Notes under the pieces: model-generated
Databases searched by the model: none
Told to the model about the DNA's origin: nothing
The model's input: the letters and a program-made list of their open reading frames with translations, nothing else
Assembly (NCBI GenBank): GCA_017561825.1
Contig: JAFZBK010000002.1
Span: 1-64,000, forward strand
DNA length: 64,000 nucleotides
From: Prevotella sp.
GTDB lineage: Bacteria; Bacteroidota; Bacteroidia; Bacteroidales; Bacteroidaceae
Direction of reading: 5' to 3'
In this document: one piece after another, positions 1 through 8,850 of the stretch
Layout of the letters: every line of letters starts with the position of its first letter
Numbering within the stretch: position 1 is the stretch's first letter
Program-made: the position numbers and the translations under genes

Positions 1-18
1 AGAGGTGAGAGGTGAGAA
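1..18. repeat. heptamer tandem tract (AGAGGTG units)
   Basis: Two AGAGGTG units and the start of a third lie at the very edge of the window, inside the open 3' end of the GH43 frame. The unit is the same as in the 54207-54395 tracts. The tract may continue beyond the window. Confidence 0.6.
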
Positions 19-1682
19 CCCTCTTCTCCCCTCCTTATGGATGGGCTGGGGGTGGCTCCAGTCGTGGCCTCAATCTGGTATCCCCATGCGGTAGTGCCTG
101 TATTGGCAGCGATGACCGTGAAGGCGGGCACCTTCGTGTCGGTGGGTTCCAAGGTCTGCTCCACCATCACCCCATGATAATAGGTGTTGTTGATCTTGAG
201 CGTGAGATAGGAGGAACCATCATCGATCTTCCATGTGCCAGAAGCCCCACCAGCAATCGTACCATCACCCTTGAACTCAATCTCTATAGGCTCTGCTGCC
301 GCCTTTCTGGTATGATCCAGCTTATAGTCATGGATCAGCAGTTTGTATCTACCTGCTATCCTATCGGTGGCGATCTGTTGCGTAGTGGCTATATCAGCAC
401 TCTTCACCTGTTCGCCTGTATATTCAAACGGAGCCACCACCAGCCAGCCGTTCTTACTTTGGAACACCTGGTGCACACGCACCTGATGTTCCTCGCCACG
501 GTTCTGGAAACGGGTGTGATAGACCAGATAGGTTCGTCCGTCGGGGGCGACAATGATGGAGTTATGACCTTGCGACCGTTCTCCATAGTTGCCCTTGGTC
601 TGATTACCCCATGACGTGTAGGCACCGAAGATGTTCACACCGCGATAGTTGTCGTTCTCCTTAGGACCGAAGTTCAGCAGGTACGAGGCGAAGACGGCAC
701 TGTTGTTACGCGAGTCGATATACGGTCCGTCGGGATTCTCCGAGCGGAACACGCGCATCTGGTAGCCACCGTTGTTATAGTCGTTGGCCACCCCACCGGC
801 AGCCAGTCCGCCGTACGTAACAAACAGGTAGTAATAGCCCCCGATATACTCGATATAGCTGGCCTCGCCCGACACGTAGTAGCCGCCTGCAATCTTCTTA
901 CCGAAGTAAGGATCGATGGTGATGCCGTCGCCCGAGCCTGTCAGCGGATAGCTGACGTTGTAGTCGCGCAGACCCGTATTCTCATCCAGTTCCAGCATCC
1001 ATATACCACCGCTCCAGGAGCCGTACGACATCCACAACCTGCCCTCCTCGTCATAGAACACACAAGGGTCGATGCAGTTCGGATAGCGGTTACCCCACCT
1101 GCTGCCCACAGCATAGCGTTCGGGCAGTGATGCCTGCGTACCAATGACCTGCTCCAAGTCGGAGTCCTTATAGGCATTCCCCGTATGGAATCCGCTCATC
1201 ACCACAGGAGCCTGATACCGATACGGTCCTTCGATATGATCCGCTGTGAGCAGGATGATGCTCGAATACCAGTTGTCGCCGTTGACGCTCAGGTACATGC
1301 ACCATTTGTTCATGACTTTGTTCCATATCACGTCGGGTGCCCACTGGTTACCAGAGACATCATACTTGGCACCACCTTGTGTTCCACCACGTGCCGACCA
1401 CTTGATGGCATCGAAAGAAGAAGATGCTACTGCCGGTTTGGTGAAGGCGATATTAGGATCGGCATTGTTGCTTGTGGCAGTGGCCCACGGAGCCTGGAAC
1501 ATCGTCCAACTCATCAGATCGGTTGATTTTGCCGCAGCACGGTGAGAGCCAAAGATGTAGTACGTCTGGGACACTGGCTCCCACACGATGCTCGGGTCGT
1601 GCACGCTGACACGTTTCAGCGTGTAGGCCATCACACTCATGGGAACCAGTGCAGACAGTAGTATATACAGATACTTCCTCAC
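1..1682 (-). CDS. GH43 endo-arabinanase-like glycosidase (3' end outside window)
   Basis: Secreted family 43 glycoside hydrolase, probably an arabinan endo-1,5-alpha-L-arabinosidase. The GTG start at 1682 opens a signal peptide (MRKYLYILLS..., ending near Ala19). The five-bladed propeller core has the expected acids: base Asp in VHDPSIV (about residue 29), a second Asp in NCIDPCVF, and the acid Glu in SGEASYIEY. A C-terminal beta domain of the GH43_C type follows and ends near WGYQI. It is the last visible gene of the PUL, 34 bp after the surface lipoprotein gene. Oddly, the frame does not stop after the normal end. It continues through a dispersed GC-rich repeat (about 22-55) and a heptamer tract (1-18) to the window edge, so the true C-terminus is not visible. 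The family call is firm; arabinan as substrate is inferred from the family and from the GH51 gene elsewhere. Confidence 0.88.
   Translation of the reverse strand, partial: MRKYLYILLSALVPMSVMAYTLKRVSVHDPSIVWEPVSQTYYIFGSHRAAAKSTDLMSWTMFQAPWATATSNNADPNIAFTKPAVASSSFDAIKWSARGGTQGGAKYDVSGNQWAPDVIWNKVMNKWCMYLSVNGDNWYSSIILLTADHIEGPYRYQAPVVMSGFHTGNAYKDSDLEQVIGTQASLPERYAVGSRWGNRYPNCIDPCVFYDEEGRLWMSYGSWSGGIWMLELDENTGLRDYNVSYPLTGSGDGITIDPYFGKKIAGGYYVSGEASYIEYIGGYYYLFVTYGGLAAGGVANDYNNGGYQMRVFRSENPDGPYIDSRNNSAVFASYLLNFGPKENDNYRGVNIFGAYTSWGNQTKGNYGERSQGHNSIIVAPDGRTYLVYHTRFQNRGEEHQVRVHQVFQSKNGWLVVAPFEYTGEQVKSADIATTQQIATDRIAGRYKLLIHDYKLDHTRKAAAEPIEIEFKGDGTIAGGASGTWKIDDGSSYLTLKINNTYYHGVMVEQTLEPTDTKVPAFTVIAANTGTTAWGYQIEATTGATPSPSIRRGEEGSHLSP
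22..58 (-). repeat. dispersed GC-rich palindromic repeat, copy 1
   Basis: Read on the minus strand this is closely similar to 17747-17786: both carry GCCACCCC, then CCATAAGGAGGGGAGAA. The central part (CTCC-ATAA-GGAG type) can fold into a short hairpin. Here it lies inside the open GH43 frame and is translated as a Pro/Ser/Arg-rich tail (GATPSPSIRRGEEG). Confidence 0.55.
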
Positions 1683-1686
1683 TATT

Positions 1687-1720
1687 AATTGTCAATTATC
1701 AATTATCAATTGTCAATTAT
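1687..1720. repeat. heptamer tandem tract (AATTGTC/AATTATC)
   Basis: Five 7-bp units fill the gap between the stop codon of the surface lipoprotein gene (1717-1719) and the GTG start of the GH43 gene (1682). A 33-nt stretch is identical to the tract at 3637-3669. It leaves little room for a separate promoter, so the two genes are probably one transcript. Confidence 0.8.
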
Positions 1721-3621
1721 TCAAACACCAAATGTCCACCCTCTACCGTGAAGCGGAAGCGGAAGTTATCAGCCTCGATAGGACTGATACCCAGGTAGTC
1801 CTGATAGTAGGTGACACCATCATTACCCACCATGACACACCTCACATCAGCCGATGAGCCGTTGTTGGTTACCGATACGGTAACATAAGCATCATCCATG
1901 GCAGAGAGCCATGTGCCCCAGTCGGCCTGACCGCCACTGGTGGTACAAGTACCGTAGCTGTCGCCCCAACCGTAGTTATCAGCACGCAGCACAGCATATT
2001 CGCTGTTGTCGGCACGAGTGAGCACCACGATGAAGTTGTTCCAGTTGGCCGCGCCATTGGTGAAGTTCTTGAAGCGTGTGGTGTAGGTCTTACCTGCGGG
2101 AACGGTGATATCCTGAGAGTGGGCAGCCCACCAGCCAGTGGTATTGTCCTCCTCACCCAGTACTTCATCAAACTCCATGTGTCCACCTTCAATGGTGAAG
2201 CAGAACTGGAAGTCGTTCGGATCAATGGTATTGATGCCGTTATACTCCTGCGTGTAGGTCACACCGTCGTTACCAATCATCACCGCCTTGACATCCGCAG
2301 TACCGTCACCATTGTTCGTCACATAGGTGGTCACCTTGGCACCATCCATAGCAGAGAGCCATGCTGCCCAGTCGGCCTGACCGCCGCTCGTTGTACAAGC
2401 ATCATAGCCAGCGCCCCAGCCCCAGTTGTCGGCACGAAGCACAGCATACTCACTCATATCTGCCTTACGGAGCACAACCAGGAAGTTATTCCAGTTGGCA
2501 GCACCATTGGTGTAGTTGGTGAAGGTGCTGACGTAGGTCTCGCCCGGAGCCACCTTGAAGTCTTGAGAGAAGGCAGTCCACCATGCGGTAGAGTTGTCGG
2601 TAGCACCCACGCAGGTGTACATCTTATCAACTATCTCGAATGATGCGTAGGCAATCACAGGACTGCAGCTCTCGCCCTTGTAGGTCTTGTTATACACAGC
2701 CACCAAGGTCTTCTTACCCAATGAGTTCATGTCGGGAATGGCCTGGAAGGTAAGATCAGATGCCGGCACTTCCTTGGAGATACCTGTCTCGAACTGCACA
2801 GTAGCAGTGGTGTTGGCAAAGGCAGCAGCCAGTTCCGTACCCTGAAGAATCTTCTTGGGCACACCGTTCAGCGTCATCGACAGCGGCATCTTATCCTCTG
2901 CAGAGGTGAAGCCACCAATCGGTTCGATGGTAGAGCCGAGGAAGCTGACCAATGATCCCTCCACACCTACACGGAAGCAGAGGTCGATATCAGAACCTGT
3001 TGATGGGAACGAGCTGGTCTGCGTATAGGTCTTGGTCAGCGTTCCGTTGGTCATCTCGATATAGAGACCGCCGTTGGCACGATCCACCGTCAGCGTAATC
3101 TTACCGTTCATCTTCTGCACACTGGGATCCACATCGTCACCCTCGGAAGAGTTCTGGAAGTTTCCGCCCACCAGACTTCTGTCGATTTCCGTTCCCGTAG
3201 TATTCCACTCAGAGTTCTTGGTCGGGTCGTTATCGAAACGGATTACACCATACTCAGTGCCCACCTGACCGTTAAACTCGTTGATGGCAATATAGAAGTT
3301 CTTGTAATACTTGTTGTCAGGATTCACCGTGAGGTTAAACTGAGCCTGCCACTTCTGACCAGCAGGCACCACGTAGGTCTTACCTAACGTCCAGAAGCTG
3401 GCGGAGAGATCCTCTTTACCAATATTATATACGTCTTCCTCCAGACCTTCGATTCCTTCCTCGCCACCTTGACCCTTAGCAGCTGCGATAGAGTCAATCT
3501 TCGAGGACATCCAGTCGGGAGCACCTATGCCGTACAGGTCACCCCCCTCACAGCTCGTCAGAGCCATCAGACCGAGGGTAGCCGAACAGAAGACCGTTGT
3601 TATTTTATTGAGATATTTCAT
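1717..3621 (-). CDS. SusE/F-position surface glycan-binding lipoprotein, three repeated beta domains
   Basis: Outer-membrane lipoprotein of 634 residues in the SusE position of the PUL. I use the ATG at 3621, because the longer frame starts on a TTG inside the heptamer tract. The signal peptide ends in LMALTSC (lipid Cys24) followed by EGGD, acidic as often seen in surface-exposed Bacteroidetes lipoproteins. Domain A covers about residues 75-230. An Ig-like linker follows at about 235-330. Domains B (335-485) and C (490-634) are near duplicates, sharing GAANWNNF, SEYAVLRADN, TTSGGQADW and GNDGVTY. Trp-rich repeated beta domains suggest glycan binding. No enzyme motif is visible. It is flanked by heptamer tracts on both sides. 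Confidence 0.8.
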   Translation of the reverse strand: MKYLNKITTVFCSATLGLMALTSCEGGDLYGIGAPDWMSSKIDSIAAAKGQGGEEGIEGLEEDVYNIGKEDLSASFWTLGKTYVVPAGQKWQAQFNLTVNPDNKYYKNFYIAINEFNGQVGTEYGVIRFDNDPTKNSEWNTTGTEIDRSLVGGNFQNSSEGDDVDPSVQKMNGKITLTVDRANGGLYIEMTNGTLTKTYTQTSSFPSTGSDIDLCFRVGVEGSLVSFLGSTIEPIGGFTSAEDKMPLSMTLNGVPKKILQGTELAAAFANTTATVQFETGISKEVPASDLTFQAIPDMNSLGKKTLVAVYNKTYKGESCSPVIAYASFEIVDKMYTCVGATDNSTAWWTAFSQDFKVAPGETYVSTFTNYTNGAANWNNFLVVLRKADMSEYAVLRADNWGWGAGYDACTTSGGQADWAAWLSAMDGAKVTTYVTNNGDGTADVKAVMIGNDGVTYTQEYNGINTIDPNDFQFCFTIEGGHMEFDEVLGEEDNTTGWWAAHSQDITVPAGKTYTTRFKNFTNGAANWNNFIVVLTRADNSEYAVLRADNYGWGDSYGTCTTSGGQADWGTWLSAMDDAYVTVSVTNNGSSADVRCVMVGNDGVTYYQDYLGISPIEADNFRFRFTVEGGHLVFE

Positions 3622-3636
3622 AACTTTTCTAATTTT

Positions 3637-3669
3637 AATTGTCAATTATCAATTATCAATTGTCAATTC
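3637..3669. repeat. heptamer tandem tract (AATTGTC/AATTATC), identical copy
   Basis: Same 33-nt sequence as at 1687-1719. It lies between the SusD stop (3670-3672) and the start of the next gene (ATG 3621). Confidence 0.8.
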
Positions 3670-5457
3670 TTAAAGTCCTACCACAGGATGTACTGTCCAG
3701 CCTTTACCTGAGAAGTAATCCGCATTGCTGGTACTGAAGTTTGCCGAGTTACCAACAAGGTTGGGGTTGTCATTCAGTGTTCCCTGATAGATGGGAAGGA
3801 ACTCATGACCGTTGGTCCAGGAGTCGAAAGAGCTCTTGCTGCAAGAACTGTAGTCAACAGCATCCTTCGGCGTGAAGGTGATCACACCGTCCTCATAGTT
3901 AGCCTTGGTCCAGAAGTTTACAGCGGCATGCTGCTTCATCTGCTCCAGACGACCGCTGTCGTAGAAGAATCCCCAGCGGATCAGGTCGAAGCCACGTCCG
4001 TACTCACAGCCGAACTCCTTCGGACGCTCCACGTTGGCAATCTGCTCGAACAGCTTGTCCTTGGAGTTGAAGTCAGCGAGTTTCAGACTGGCCAAGCCGG
4101 CACGGTTACGCACCTGATTGATCCAGTCGATTGCCTGCTGGGTAGGACCGCTGATCTCGTTCTCGCACTCAGCGGCACGAAGCAGTACATCTGAGTAGCG
4201 CATCATGCGGAGGTTGATACCGCAGTGCAGACCCGTCACCACCTTGTCGTAGATACCTGTGCGCAGGTTCGTGAACTTGGCAATGGGCAGACCGCCGTAG
4301 TTGTTGTTGGTAACGACATAAGCATCACCCGACATGGGCAGTGTGTAGCACACATTACCATACTCGAAGCCATCCCATTCGGGCTCATAGGTACCAATGG
4401 TCCAGTAAAGACGGGGATCAAGACCGCCACTGGTAGTACGCTCAGCCTTAAACAGGTTGTAGAGCCAAGGAGAAGCAGAGAGGTCAGCCCATCCACCACA
4501 GTCGCCAGGACCGAAGTTACTCTCGATGGCATTACCCTGTGTAGCATTAGAGCTGGTATTCACAGGTGTCCACTCGTCGTCAGTACCCTGAGAACCATAG
4601 TCCAGGAACTGCACTTCGAAAAGACTCTCGTCGTTGTTCTCATACTTCGCACCTTCGCGGAAGTTGTCACCGTAGTTATCCATCAGCTTATAAGTGCCAT
4701 AGGTACCGCCGATGATTGCTTTCAACACGGTCAGGGCCTCACTGTACTTATGACGCATCATCAGGGCACGAGCATAGAAGCCTGCTGCTGCACCACTGGT
4801 GGCACGACCCTGTGCCCACTGTCCGCCGATGCTACGTGCTGGCAACAGTGACATGGCTGCCTGGAAATCCGATTCCACCTGATCCCATACCTCATCATAG
4901 GTGTTGTTGGCACCATAGAGACTGTTCAGGTCGGAATAGCTGTTATAGTCGGTAATCACTATCGGGGTCTGGAAATAACCAGCGAGGTTATAGTACGACA
5001 GACCGCGGATAAAGAGCGCCTGTCCTTTGATGCGCTTCATCTGCTCTGTCATCTCAACACCTTCTGCATCTGTGCGTGACAGGATGAAGTTACAAACATT
5101 GATGGTATAGTACCACTCACGCCAAGGCCACATACAGATCTCGTCGGTGGCAGGTACGTTCAGATCATCGAAAGGCAGATACCAAACCTGAGAGGAGTTC
5201 CATACCTCATCACCTCGGGTCAGGTCGATGGTATAGCCCACACGAGCGTATGACCCCTCCATACGGATGTGGTTATAAGCTGCAATGACACATTCCTCCA
5301 GATCTTCAGCCGTATTACCGAAGGTAGCGGTGGTCTGCTGGTTGGGGTTCGTCAGTTCCAGCTTGTCATCGCATGATGTGACGAAGAGGCAGGAGACGAG
5401 AAGTAAAAGGGATGAAAATACTCCTGCTACTACCTTATAATATTTATTAGTCTTCAT
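3670..5457 (-). CDS. SusD/RagB-family nutrient-binding outer-membrane lipoprotein
   Basis: Partner of the SusC-like transporter. It forms the lid that captures oligosaccharide at the cell surface. 595 residues from the ATG at 5457; the longer frame begins in the heptamer tract and is rejected. The signal peptide ends in FVTSC followed by DDKLELTNPNQ, the usual SusD N-terminus. N-terminal TPR-like helices include MTEQMKRIKGQALFIRGLSYYNLAGYF. The C-terminal SusD domain contains LRMMRYSDVLLRAAECENE and the late motif FGCEYGRGFDLIRWG. Length and order are typical. An earlier Cys (LLLLVSC) could also be read as a lipobox, but the second fits the family better. Confidence 0.95.
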   Translation of the reverse strand: MKTNKYYKVVAGVFSSLLLLVSCLFVTSCDDKLELTNPNQQTTATFGNTAEDLEECVIAAYNHIRMEGSYARVGYTIDLTRGDEVWNSSQVWYLPFDDLNVPATDEICMWPWREWYYTINVCNFILSRTDAEGVEMTEQMKRIKGQALFIRGLSYYNLAGYFQTPIVITDYNSYSDLNSLYGANNTYDEVWDQVESDFQAAMSLLPARSIGGQWAQGRATSGAAAGFYARALMMRHKYSEALTVLKAIIGGTYGTYKLMDNYGDNFREGAKYENNDESLFEVQFLDYGSQGTDDEWTPVNTSSNATQGNAIESNFGPGDCGGWADLSASPWLYNLFKAERTTSGGLDPRLYWTIGTYEPEWDGFEYGNVCYTLPMSGDAYVVTNNNYGGLPIAKFTNLRTGIYDKVVTGLHCGINLRMMRYSDVLLRAAECENEISGPTQQAIDWINQVRNRAGLASLKLADFNSKDKLFEQIANVERPKEFGCEYGRGFDLIRWGFFYDSGRLEQMKQHAAVNFWTKANYEDGVITFTPKDAVDYSSCSKSSFDSWTNGHEFLPIYQGTLNDNPNLVGNSANFSTSNADYFSGKGWTVHPVVGL

Positions 5458-5472
5458 AATTCTTTCTATTTT

Positions 5473-5504
5473 ATTATGCATTATGCATTATTAATTATGC
5501 ATTA
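5473..5504. repeat. heptamer tandem tract (ATTATGC)
   Basis: Units ATTATGC, ATTATGC, ATTATTA, ATTATGC and part of a fifth lie between the SusC stop and the SusD start. The SusC stop codon (5502-5504) is formed by the tract itself. Confidence 0.75.
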
Positions 5505-8500
5505 GAATGAGAACAGGATTCCACCCATGAACGTGCGAGCACTCGGGTATGAACAGTAGTTGTAGCCTGGGCTAAACACATTGGCTGCATAGTCCACATT
5601 ATAGCCCTTATAGCCAGTGAATGTGTAGAGGTTCTGTGCAGACACATAGAGACGTACGCCAGAAACAACACCCTTGAACACCTTGTCAGGGATATTGTAG
5701 CCCAACTCGATATTGGCAATCTTCCAGTAAGCTGCGTTCTGGATAAAACGCTCGCTGAACAGATCGTTCCAAGCCAGTGTGGCACTGTTGGCAGCGTAGG
5801 TGCGGGGAACGTCAGAAACATAGGTATCACCGTTCCAGCGGTTAGCATCCAGCATGCCCACTTCCTTATTGCTATAACCATAGCAAGAATTCAGCTGGTA
5901 GGTCATGAAGTCGAATACATGGTAACCTAATGCACCATAGGTAGAAAGACTCATGTCGAAGTTCTTGTACTCCAGATGTGCACTCAGACCGAAGTTCACT
6001 TTCGGCATTCCACTGCCTAAGACAGTCTGGTCGGCATCTGTGATGATACCATCGTTGTCGAGATCCTTATAGAGGCAGTCACCAACATTGGCACCCGACT
6101 GCAATGCTACGGCATTATGGGCATCCAGCTGCTCCTGTGTGCGGGCGATACCTTCATATACCCAGCCGTAGAACTGACCAATCTCCTTACCTACATAGGT
6201 ACGACTGTAAGAGCCTGTTGCGTAGTCATTGCCGAAACCGAGAGAGGTAACCTTGTTCTTCAGGGTGCTCAGGTTGGCGCTGATCTCATGCTTCAGGGCA
6301 TGGTCGTTGTTGCGGTATGTCAGTGAGAACTCCAGACCGCTGTTCTCCATCGATGCGGCATTCATCGTCACAGAGGTGTTGGATACACCTGCGTTGGTAG
6401 GAACGGGAACGCCATAGAGCAGATCGGTTGACTTATTCTTATACCACTCTGCTGTGAACTCGATGCGGTTGTTGAACAAAGCGAGGTCGATACCAGCATT
6501 GATGGTGGTCTTCTTCTCCCATGCCAGACTGGTATTGACGAAGGTAGAAACAGCTGAACCGGTTACGGGGTTGTTACCGAAGCTGTAGGTCATGTTGTTA
6601 CGCATCATCGTAGCCTGATAAGCATAGTCACCGATGTTCTCATTACCGAGCTCACCATAGCTGGCGCGAACCTTGAACATGTTCACGATGTTACGGTCGA
6701 TGGGGAAGAACTTCTCCCTATCGAAACGCCAACCAACAGATACAGAGGGGAAGGTACCCCAGCGGATATCCTTAGACAGGCGTGAGCTACCGTCACGACG
6801 TACAATGGCTGACAGCAGGTACTTTCCGTCATAATCATAGATCAGACGAGCAATGTATGATGTCAGTGCATGCTTATACTCATACGAGCTGGCATCTCTT
6901 GATGCTGCATTCTGAAGCTGCAGGAAGTAAGGCTCAGAGAAGTTCACACCCCAGGCATTCAGCAGGTGGGTGTTCTCTTCCTCGTAGGTCTGACCAACCA
7001 CCAGATTGATGTGGTGCAGATCCAGGGTGCCGTCGTAAGTCAGCGTATTCTCGATCAAAGCATCCGAATAAGTACGCTTGTTCTCTGTCAGCTTCTCATT
7101 ACTCTTGTCAAGATAGACACGGTTGCTCTGGATATAGGCAGGAATCCATGTCTTATCGAAAGCGTGTGTCTTACTGTAAGAAAGGTTCAACTTGTAGTTC
7201 AGCTTATGGTTCTTGCTGCCCAAGCCCAGCATCTTCAGCAGGTCAACATCTGCCGAGCCAGTACCCACCACGCGGTCAACGATGGTGTTACGTGTCAGCA
7301 TGTTGTTGATAAGCAACGGGTTGGAAGCTGAGATATCACCATGAACGGTATCGTAATACACACCATAGCCGAAGGCATCGTAGCCATAACTGCTGGCAGA
7401 ACCCACCTTATCATCGAGCACCCATGTGGAAGCATCGTAAGCCTTGATGGTAGGCTGCATGCGCAGTGTTCCGAAGAGCACGTTTGCCACGTCGCCATAC
7501 ATACCTTGTATATATAGGTTACCATTACCATCGGTGGGCACACCCATACCGTCCTGACTGCTGTGAGAATATACCAGACTGGTGCGGAACTTGATGAACT
7601 TGGTGTCCATCGTGTTGTTCACACGGGCAGTGAAGCGCTCGTAGTTCGGTCCTGCACCCTCTAAGGTACCCTTCTGGTTGAAGTAGTCAAGACCAATATT
7701 ATACGTATTGTTAGCACCGCCACCACTCAGGTTCACATTGTGGTTCTGACGGATACCGGTCTTGAACACCTCGTTGAACCAATCGGTATTCGTGTTGTCC
7801 TGGAACTTATAGCCGTTGGCCGTCTGACTGTAACCGCCGGGCAAAGGAGTACCAGAGTTGGCGCAAGCCTGTCCGAGGTAGTTACTGTACTGATCAGCAT
7901 TCATCACGTCATACACGCCGCCAGGAATCTGGTCAATACCAACGTAACCTTTATAATCCACCTTCAGCGGCTGATCCTTCAAACCATTCTTGGTAGTGAT
8001 GATCACCACACCGTTTGCAGCACGTGAACCGTAGATGGCACCTGCGGCAGCATCCTTCAGTACCTGAATGGTCTCGATGTCATTCGGAGAGAAGTCGCGA
8101 ATGGTTGTACCCATAGGCACACCATCGATAACATAAAGAGGAGCACTGCTTCCGAAGGATCCCACACCACGGATACGTACGGTAGGATCAGCACCTGGCT
8201 CACCGTTTGTCGTGATCTGTACACCAGCCACCTTACCTTCCAGCATCGTGGAGATGTTGGAGTTGGATGTCCGCTTCAGCTCATCAGCATTCACGATAGA
8301 GACAGAACCGGTCAGGTCGGCCTTCTTCTGGGTACCATAACCCACTACCACCACCTGATCCAGCACCAAGGCATCAGACTCAAGTTGAATCTGCCCAAGA
8401 ACCGCACGACCGTTCACGGCAATCTCACGATCCTTGAAGCCTACATAGCTCACCACGAGGGTAGCATTCGCCGGAGCATCTAATTGGAAGTTTCCGTCAA

Positions 8501-8702
8501 GGTCGGTCACGACTCCGTTCTCGGAGCCTTTCAACCTGATAGTAGCACCAATGAGCGGCTCACCTTCTTGGTCAACGACCTGGCCGCTGACCTTGATGGT
8601 CTGTGATTGCGTGACAGATGCCATTACGGGAGTAGGACACATCGTGAGACCTCCCATCACACCCAATGTCAGCATCACAGAGAAAAATACTTGTTTTCTC
8701 AT
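5502..8702 (-). CDS. SusC/RagA-family TonB-linked outer-membrane transporter
   Basis: TonB-dependent porin importing oligosaccharides across the outer membrane with its SusD partner. 1066 residues. Signal peptide to about residue 28 (TPVMA). A carboxypeptidase-regulatory-like domain at about 35-120 includes QEGEPLIGATIRLKG. The plug domain, about 125-245, contains the SusC signature VVVVGYGTQKKADLTGSVS and the stretch RIRGVGSFGSSAPLYVIDGVP. The rest is a large beta-barrel ending in Phe, as outer-membrane barrels do. First gene of the PUL transcript, with a promoter and candidate operator at 8759-8813. It carries no anti-sigma-binding extension, which fits control by the neighbouring AraC-type sensor rather than an ECF sigma factor. 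Confidence 0.96.
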   Translation of the reverse strand: MRKQVFFSVMLTLGVMGGLTMCPTPVMASVTQSQTIKVSGQVVDQEGEPLIGATIRLKGSENGVVTDLDGNFQLDAPANATLVVSYVGFKDREIAVNGRAVLGQIQLESDALVLDQVVVVGYGTQKKADLTGSVSIVNADELKRTSNSNISTMLEGKVAGVQITTNGEPGADPTVRIRGVGSFGSSAPLYVIDGVPMGTTIRDFSPNDIETIQVLKDAAAGAIYGSRAANGVVIITTKNGLKDQPLKVDYKGYVGIDQIPGGVYDVMNADQYSNYLGQACANSGTPLPGGYSQTANGYKFQDNTNTDWFNEVFKTGIRQNHNVNLSGGGANNTYNIGLDYFNQKGTLEGAGPNYERFTARVNNTMDTKFIKFRTSLVYSHSSQDGMGVPTDGNGNLYIQGMYGDVANVLFGTLRMQPTIKAYDASTWVLDDKVGSASSYGYDAFGYGVYYDTVHGDISASNPLLINNMLTRNTIVDRVVGTGSADVDLLKMLGLGSKNHKLNYKLNLSYSKTHAFDKTWIPAYIQSNRVYLDKSNEKLTENKRTYSDALIENTLTYDGTLDLHHINLVVGQTYEEENTHLLNAWGVNFSEPYFLQLQNAASRDASSYEYKHALTSYIARLIYDYDGKYLLSAIVRRDGSSRLSKDIRWGTFPSVSVGWRFDREKFFPIDRNIVNMFKVRASYGELGNENIGDYAYQATMMRNNMTYSFGNNPVTGSAVSTFVNTSLAWEKKTTINAGIDLALFNNRIEFTAEWYKNKSTDLLYGVPVPTNAGVSNTSVTMNAASMENSGLEFSLTYRNNDHALKHEISANLSTLKNKVTSLGFGNDYATGSYSRTYVGKEIGQFYGWVYEGIARTQEQLDAHNAVALQSGANVGDCLYKDLDNDGIITDADQTVLGSGMPKVNFGLSAHLEYKNFDMSLSTYGALGYHVFDFMTYQLNSCYGYSNKEVGMLDANRWNGDTYVSDVPRTYAANSATLAWNDLFSERFIQNAAYWKIANIELGYNIPDKVFKGVVSGVRLYVSAQNLYTFTGYKGYNVDYAANVFSPGYNYCSYPSARTFMGGILFSF

Positions 8703-8758
8703 TGTAAATTGATTAAATTAGACTTTTTAGTTATTAATTAGGTATTGTCAATTTGCCA

Positions 8759-8813
8759 CAAAAGTAGTGGAATTGCCAACACGCAAGGTGGATAAAATGA
8801 TAATAAAGGTGGA
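8759..8813 (-). promoter_or_regulatory. PUL promoter with a direct-repeat operator candidate
   Basis: On the minus strand TACTTTTG (8766-8759) matches the Bacteroidetes -7 element TAnnTTTG, about 57 nt before the SusC ATG. Upstream are two direct repeats AAGGTGGA(T/C)AAAA (read on plus at 8785-8797 and 8806-8818), exactly 21 bp apart, that is two helical turns. The proximal copy overlaps the expected -33 position. This is the arrangement expected for an AraC-type dimer, and the gene just upstream encodes one. Confidence 0.6.
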
Positions 8814-8850
8814 CAAAAGTGTTTTAGTATCAGATTGTGCTCTTTTTGTG

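Noticed and set aside
4225-4851. 208-codon open frame on the plus strand
   Set aside because: Antisense to the SusD gene; low-complexity composition typical of a shadow frame.
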